From: Melieria omissa
Taxonomy: Eukaryota; Arthropoda; Insecta; Diptera; Ulidiidae
Reading direction: 5' to 3'
NCBI GenBank assembly: GCA_963971225.1
Contig: OZ020269.1
Coordinates: 16,129,921 to 16,193,920 of the forward strand
Length of the DNA: 64,000 nucleotides
A program made the position numbers and the translations under genes. The notes under the pieces are model-generated. The model was not told the DNA's origin. It did not search any database and saw only the letters and a list, made by a program, of their open reading frames with translations. Each line of letters begins with the position of its first letter. Within the stretch, counting starts at the first letter, position 1. Shown here piece by piece: positions 58,374 through 64,000 of the stretch.

Positions 58374-58478
58374 CCCTTAAATGCATGTGGCAATTATTTT
58401 CGAATCAATCTCGAGCAAGCACAAACATGATTTAAATTTAGGAACTGCACCATATATGGTACGCCATGCATTTAAGGG
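58374..58478. mobile_element. Very short piggyBac-type MITE (105 bp)
   Basis: Perfect 14-bp inverted ends CCCTTAAATGCATG, flanked by TTAA at 58370-58373 and 58479-58482. Non-coding. One of the smallest TTAA elements in the window. Confidence 0.75.
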
Positions 58479-58489
58479 TTAAAGACCTG

Positions 58490-60055
58490 AAAATCGATTT
58501 TCAAACAACTTTAATTGGAAAAATTTAACAAAAGTCGTTTGAAAATATTGAAATCATATATTTGAACTATAAACTACACACTTTTCAAATGCAGTTGTTG
58601 AGTTCTCTTCGTCTTTTGGTCATTAAAATTCTTTATTAATAAAAAAGTGTAATTTTAGAAAGTGGTTCTAATAATATGAACACCCACTGTACACGCTTGA
58701 TGACAGAAATGTTTACGATATTCGATTAAAAATTTCAACATTTAAAATTATAAATTGAAAATTTCTTGCATTATTTGATTTTTCTTCACATTTTTTATTG
58801 CATGCAACAAATTTGTTCGCCTCAAACTGACAAATTTTGTTGCCTGCATTCGCTTTGTTGTATTGCTGTTGCTGTTTTTGTGGTTTGGTTGTTGTTCACT
58901 ATTGTAGTTTGTGTTAAAAAATAAAACTTAATGCTATCAGTTCAGCGCCAATGAGTTGTTGTTGTTGAGTTGATTTGTGTGTTGCAGGTTTTGTAATTAG
59001 CTGCGATTGCCAACTACGTTTTATTGCTTGCGTGCGATTTGTGTTCAACTGTCATGCGGGAACTTTCGTTTTATTTTCTCATATATATTTTTTTTCACAT
59101 AGGGTATATATTTCTTTCCAATTTATTAGTACGCACAATGTCTTATTTTTCACTTAATTTATTATTGTTTTAGTTGTTTAATAATTTTATTTTTTTATAT
59201 AATTTAAGTTATTATTTGCTTATGCGATTGCTTGAGAATTATGCAGTTATGGGTTTTGCTCTTTTATGTTTTCTTTATTTCTTTATTACCTGTTGTTATT
59301 TTTCAGTTGTATTTGTTGTTGAGTGTTTTTAGTTGTTGCTGTTAGGGTTTGCTTTTGTGTTGTTTCTGTTGTTTTCACTTTATTCTGTTGGCTGCGGACA
59401 TGGCCACTTCGTTGTGCTGTCCACCACTTCCGTTGTGCCCCCGGGCACTGCGCCCCGTTCGCTCATTTTCGCATTTCCTCACAGACAAACATCAGCACAG
59501 AAACACAGCATTGATGAAACTTACAGCTGGAGTTTTATGGACGTTAGTTTGAGTTTGTTTTGTTGATATCAGACATTGTTTTTGCGAAAAACTTCATTTG
59601 GATGTTGATTGCTGTAGTTTTGACGTGTGGAGCATTGCTGAAAATAGACAATAAACAAATAATAGTGTTCATCAATAAAAGGAAGTGAGGAAAATCGTGT
59701 TGTCTGGAGTCTGGTGGTGCAAGTGTTGACTGGGCAAGCTGGGTCCATTAAACATTTATGCTGTGAAGCTTATGTGTTACTACTTGATGGTCTGCGGCTG
59801 TGCAACAGCTAATTGACAGACGCCACCAGATAAACATTTGACACTTTGATTGCCGCTAAACCAACTATGTGGTTGGTTGCTATTGTTTGTTCATGAATGA
59901 TGCAAACACTTTTGAGTGGAAAATTAGGTATAAACAAAGATTTCGAAATGCTATTTTTATGTGTGATTTGTGTCGTAGAAAAAAAATTAAGAAATTTAGA
60001 ATTCCATGTGACGAAATCAGGAAATTCGAAATTTTTAATTATGTAATGTAAATAC
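58490..60055. other. Non-coding stretch, no gene seen
   Basis: T-rich with GTT/GCT runs near 58870 and 58960. A GC-richer patch at 59390-59500 has no recognised domain. The last semaphorin exon and 3' UTR may lie somewhere in 41-62 kb but were not found. Confidence 0.5.
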
Positions 60056-60059
60056 TAAT

Positions 60060-61040
60060 GGCTGCTACGCGAGCCATGCGGGAAAAAATCCGGGAGAAGA
60101 GGAAAAAAGAGAGGTAAGAAATGGGAGAAGAAGGGCGTGAGGAAATCGAGGAAGCAGGAACGACGCTCGAAAATTTTTTCAGAATGTCAAGCGTCTGACG
60201 GAAGCGTTTTAAGCCCGGGGCATCTTCCTGCAGAGACGAAAACGGGGATATGGTTACAGACGCGCAGGGTGTACTGAGGTTATGGAAGGAGCCCTTCACC
60301 ACGTTGCTCGCAGTGGTGAAGATGTCCAGACGTCACCAATCGACAACGACGGTGTGAATGTGCCACCGCCCAGCTATGGCGAGGTCCGGGTCGCTATCCA
60401 GCGACTCAAGAACAATAAAGCTGCAGGTCCGGATGCCAGCTGAATTGTTCAAGAGCGGCGGCGGTGAGCTGATTGGGTGCATTCATCAGCTCATCTGCAA
60501 GATATGGCTGGAGGAATGTAAGCCCTGAGTTGAAGAAGGGGGACGCAACAAGGTCCTGACGAGCGTACTATGTTAAATATTAAAGCCACTCGCCAAAGCG
60601 CTGATTGGACTCTATCACTGCGTCTTCAGACCTGGTAAGACCACTATCGACCAGATAGATATTCACTTTACGCCAAATCCTAGAGAAGCCCCTTGAGAAT
60701 CGAAATATACACACCATCTCTTTATTGATTAAAAGGCAGCATTCGATAGCCCTATAAGGGATCGTCTATATGCCGCATTGTCTGAACTCATGAGCTCATG
60801 AGACTTTGCAGAACGACGTTGAAGGTTGGAAGTGACCTCTCCGACCCATTCGATACCGTTCGAGGATCAAACTTTGCTTGGTATCAAACGGCTCGGAGAG
60901 GTTCTTCCCGATTTTAACGGAACTAATAGCGGTGTTCAACGTCATTTTACACAGCCGTATCAGTTTGGCGGGAATACCAAAATCAGACATTGCGGCGTAA
61001 AGGTAACTTCGACTCAAAAGCGGTTTTGAAGTCGTCAAAA
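60060..61040 (+). pseudogene. LINE ORF2 remnant ending in an inverted fold-back
   Basis: The plus strand carries decayed ORF2 pieces: the region before the RT (DMVTDAQGVLRLWKEPF), RT palm parts (ELFKSGGGELIGCIHQLICK, then AAFDSPIRDRLYAALSEL) and LCRTTLKVGSDLSDPFDTVR, up to about 60880. From there to 61040 the same RT segment recurs on the minus strand (YLYAAMSDFGIPAKLIRLC, SSVKIGKNLSEPFDT). The two arms are related but not identical. Many stops; inactive. Confidence 0.7.
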
Positions 61041-61230
61041 AGGTGATGCGTGTCGATCTGTTTCTTGTAGGTTGATAGATTTATCAGGTCTGAAGCCACA
61101 CTGATACACACGTATAGCCATATTTGCCCTAATGAAACACAATAGTGACTGGACGGTCTCTAAAAGTACTTTACGGTTAGATCTTAATGCAGTGAACTGA
61201 ACTTATTACTCGTCATCTTACTTCAGTCGT

Positions 61231-61610
61231 CGATAGTACAGCGGTTAGCGCGCTGGCTTTACAAGACAGAGGCTCTAGGTTCAATTCCTAGCGAGGACTG
61301 GTGAAACACTCGTCTACTTTTATCGCTATGCACATGAAGAAGATGGGAATTACAAGAATCGCCCAAGTGCACTTTGGCAGGCAAAGGCCATCAAGTGTGG
61401 AAGAAAAACTGCTAACTACCAAGCGCTGTTCGGATTCGGCTTTAAACTGGACCTACAGTTCTCCCCTCCGCCATCTGTGTGAAATGTGCGTTGTAACACA
61501 TTTTGAAAATATTGTGTATATACATTTCAAATGGGTGGAATTTGTAATATCACAACGAACCCATACAAAGGCTTAAGTGTGTCCCATACATAACCTACCC
61601 ACCTAGTTAG
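61231..61610 (+). mobile_element. tRNA-derived SINE, copy B, full length (380 bp)
   Basis: Starts CGATAGTACAGCGGTTAGCG (A-box-like), with a B box ggttcaattcc at 61278-61288. It is flanked by cttacttcagtcgt (61217-61230) and cttactccagtcgt (61611-61624), a 14-bp TSD with one mismatch. The body aligns to copy A at 12.5 kb along its length (for example agaagatgggaattacaaga and gctgttcggattcggc). The 3' part keeps ggcttaagtgtg, shared with the LINE 3' end. Confidence 0.88.
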
Positions 61611-61624
61611 CTTACTCCAGTCGT

Positions 61625-62140
61625 TAAAAAAAAACAAATTCCGTTAGTAATGTGCGACAGAAAAATTAGACTCCCTTCCACCAGTTTGAGCGCCGATTAA
61701 AATGTCATTTACTGAATGTGTGGGAGTTTGCGTCAAATCTCATCAAATATTCAAAACAAAAACGGGCAGCATATGGAATATTGACCCATAGTTGTTGCAT
61801 TTATGCTGTCGACTTAAAACATGGCTGTCATATGCACACACACACACTCACACACAACTTAAGTGGTGATCGATGCGGTAATCACATAGCAGCTACACCT
61901 CTGGCCACTTTGCAGCAGCGCCCGCGGAGCGCATAAGCGCAGACGTTGCCACTAATTGCCTCCATTATGCGCGCGAGTCCACATTCATACCCCACACCCC
62001 ACATCCACATACACCGCTTAACTCAACCCAACTCCATTCACTCGTCTAATTTGCCTATCGCTTTGTGTCGCTCGCTTTGCGGTCAATCAACAGTTCAATA
62101 TTTACATCAAAACACACTGCAATCATTTGTAAACTGTGCC
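61625..62140. other. Non-coding, probably semaphorin intron
   Basis: A CA run lies at 61838-61855. The sequence lies 3' of the last visible semaphorin exon, on the same gene's minus strand. Nothing else is seen. Confidence 0.5.
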
Positions 62141-62146
62141 ACTCAC

Positions 62147-63296
62147 CGCTTGTTTCTTTTCCCAGGACTTCATTGCCGTTTTGTATTTCTCAAATTCATG
62201 ACACCAATCCGAGTAGATTTTCTGATAGTCGTTGCTCTTGTTGGGCGGTGTACATCTGCAAAAGATACCACACACACACATACATACATAGACATTTACA
62301 TGTAAATAAATAATGACAAATGAATGCTTGAAATACAAATCAATAAAAACAAAAGAGACACTCACCTGTGAGCGTCCACTGTAATGTTGTAGCTGCACAG
62401 CAGCGAGCCGCCCAGATGACAGTCATAGCGGCCGCCATCGGCCTCGTTCACCGACACCACAACCAGGCCGCGCTCCGTGGTTTCGATGTATTTGATGGGA
62501 CTGTATTTGATTTCATAGCTGCAACACAAACAACGAAAAGAAACAACAAATTGAAAAAAAGGTTATTGGGAAAACGGAAAAACTGATTAGCGCCAAGTGT
62601 CTCATACCGTCCTTTGTCCTTTGAGTGATGATACCAGGTAACCTGTTCGTTCTTCAGCACCTCTGGAATTTTGACAAAACAGCCCAAGTGTACACTTTGT
62701 CCGTAGGTGACGACGATTTTCTTCTTCAGCACACTCGAGTCGCAAATGTCGCTCGTTTCGTTGGCAACATCCTGCAATTGAACGCAAGCATAAACGCATT
62801 GAAACACCGGAAGGATACAACGCAACAACACTGCCGCACCGGCAGACAAGCGAATTGTGATGGCATCGATGCGACGTGCAACGACATGCTGCATGTTGCA
62901 TGCAAATGTCGCTGTGTGTCTGTGTGTGTGTGTGTGATTTACGTTGTGCCGTCACTCACCTGCAACAGATCCAACTCATAGGGGCGACAGGTATTGGCAT
63001 CCTTGTCCCAGCCGCAGTACGGATCACGCACACATCGGAAGCAATTGTCATAACGTCGATTGCACATTGCCAAATCGATTTGCTTGATGCGTTGATCTGT
63101 GGCGACATAGAGCGATTTACGTGTCTGACTGATTTCCATCACTTGTATCGCCTCGTTCGTGGCTATGTCGAAGATGTCGAGCAATTTCGACAGCGATTCA
63201 CCGTTGCGATAGTACTGCACAATTTTATAGATGCGTCCCAAATTGGTGCCCACATAGTAGACGGTATACTCCTGGTTCAGTATGTCGATTTTGATT
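62147..63296 (-). CDS. Sema2a: Class-2 secreted semaphorin, four internal exons
   Basis: Exons on the minus strand: 63296-62960, 62771-62608, 62518-62366 and 62255-62147, with consensus AG acceptors and GT donors and matching phases (2, 0, 2, 2, then 0). Exon 1 holds the end of the Sema propeller (NQEYTVYYVGTNLGRIYKI) and the Cys-rich PSI domain (CNRRYDNCFRCVRDPYCGWD). Exons 2-3 hold the Ig domain (VHLGCFVKI, QVTWYHHSKDKGR, GGRYDCHLGGSLLCSYNITV). Exon 4 is the basic region with two Cys (CTPPNKSNDYQKIYSDWCHE). No transmembrane segment is seen, consistent with a secreted axon-guidance ligand for plexin B in flies. Sema2a is preferred over the paralogue Sema2b from recall of the C-terminal part; this was not searched. 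The start and the last exon were not found. Confidence 0.9.
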
Positions 63297-63485
63297 CTGC
63301 AAACAAGAAAGAAGAATTTAACAATTTTTCGAAAGTGAGAAAGAAAAGTAACATGGAATGGTAACAAAGATTAAATCATAGCACTGCACGTTAATTTAGA
63401 TTTTCTAATGGTAAAAGATAGGCGTTGAATCTCGGCCTTGAAGTTAAGATTGTTTGAGGTTTAATTGCAGAAACCAGAGATAGAG

Positions 63486-64000
63486 GAAGTGTAGAAGATT
63501 CCTGATCTCCGTAATTGAAATAATTCTAATGTCTTTCGAAAATCGAGTCTCGAGCAAGGGAGACCCTGACCCTAAACCGGGGCAGGTACAAAGTAAGAGT
63601 GAACCTCTTTATCTGCCTTTCTCTGGTATTTCTTTCCACAACTGCAGCAGTGATAGCGGACCTCGTTTCGTGGGCAATATTGGTGGCCAATCGGCTTAGA
63701 AGTTGTGTACAGAATCTTCCCCTAAATGAAATCCTGTGTGCACCCTATACACAATTAAGTGACTGCTCGATACTAAGACTATGGTCTTACTTTCCGCAAC
63801 CAACCAACTGGTTGGTTGATAGGCTTAGTGGTTGCGACCACAGCACATAAAGTACCGTTTTGATGCCACATTCTCAGTTGTGTTGACATTGGCTGGTATT
63901 TTAAATACACTTTGTAAAATCTAGGAAGTGTAGAAGCTTCCTGATCTCCATAGTTGAAATGGTTCTAATGTCTTTCGAAAATCGAGTCTCGAGCAAGCGA
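63486..64000. repeat. ~75-bp direct repeat, 439 bp apart
   Basis: ggaagtgtagaagattcctg.. to ..aatcgagtctcgagcaag at 63486-63559 recurs at 63925-63998 with few changes. It lies in the semaphorin intron. The second copy reaches the window edge, so it may be part of a longer tandem repeat or the ends of an element. Confidence 0.75.

Noticed and set aside
59390..59530. Candidate last exon of the semaphorin (GC-rich patch)
   Set aside because: The minus-strand translation does not show the expected C-terminal residues or a convincing acceptor.
61231..61300. Possible tRNA gene
   Set aside because: A and B boxes are present, but the cloverleaf does not hold and the match continues into a repeated SINE body with TSD.
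1..64000. CRISPR arrays, operons or prokaryotic signals
   Set aside because: None seen; introns, polyadenylation signals and LTR/LINE/MITE content show animal DNA.

Overview
The window is eukaryotic DNA, most likely from a cyclorrhaphan fly. The secreted class-2 semaphorin exons read as a close match to the dipteran Sema2a gene. The mix of mariner, BEL/Pao, LOA/I-type LINE and piggyBac-derived elements, with abundant CA and CAA/CAG repeats, would suit a tephritid fruit fly, but the species is an inference. Every call rests on reading the sequence by eye; no database search was run.

Host genes are sparse. A serpin gene lies on the minus strand at about 39.35-40.68 kb, with three visible coding exons and a partial tandem copy of its last two exons (reactive-centre loop) just downstream at 38.90-39.22 kb. 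Four consecutive minus-strand exons of a Sema2a-type semaphorin lie at 62.15-63.30 kb, covering the end of the Sema domain, the PSI domain, the Ig domain and part of the basic tail. The rest of that gene lies outside the window or was not found. The remainder is non-coding DNA (introns or intergenic) and transposable elements.

The mobile DNA carries most of the information, because many copies have exact boundaries and target-site duplications (TSDs). From left to right: a 185-bp satellite with a TTAA-flanked piggyBac-type MITE (0-1.8 kb); a hAT MITE with 8-bp TSD (3.9 kb); a deleted mariner (10.4 kb); a 387-bp tRNA-derived SINE with 14-bp TSD (12.5 kb); an I-type LINE remnant (15.2-16.1 kb); pentanucleotide arrays (16.4 and 19.9-20.7 kb); a mariner interrupted by a 964-bp piggyBac-type element at TTAA (22.8-24.4 kb); a piggyBac-type MITE interrupted by another mariner (25.9-27.0 kb); a 5.48-kb BEL/Pao element with identical LTRs, an intact gag-protease ORF and no reverse transcriptase (27.5-33.0 kb); a 5'-truncated LINE with RT and RNase H and 11-bp TSD (34.9-36.7 kb); a MITE with a perfect 38-bp inverted repeat (38.3 kb); a 981-bp DNA transposon with six subterminal 16-mers (42.2-43.1 kb); a second copy of the 10.4-kb mariner family (43.7-44.6 kb); a solo LTR (45.4-45.9 kb); LINE remnants (48 and 60 kb); a large AT array (48.6-50.0 kb); an inverted-repeat MITE (50.0 kb); a TAGGTTC-type minisatellite (54.2-55.6 kb); and a second full-length copy of the SINE (61.2-61.6 kb).

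The most notable system is a SINE-LINE pair. Both SINE copies end in a 3' segment that is collinear with the 3' end of the LINE at 34.9 kb, so the LINE's machinery probably mobilises the SINE. Other strong points are the group of TTAA...CCC/GGG MITEs and their nesting with mariners, the recently inserted pol-less BEL element, and the duplicated serpin reactive-loop exons.
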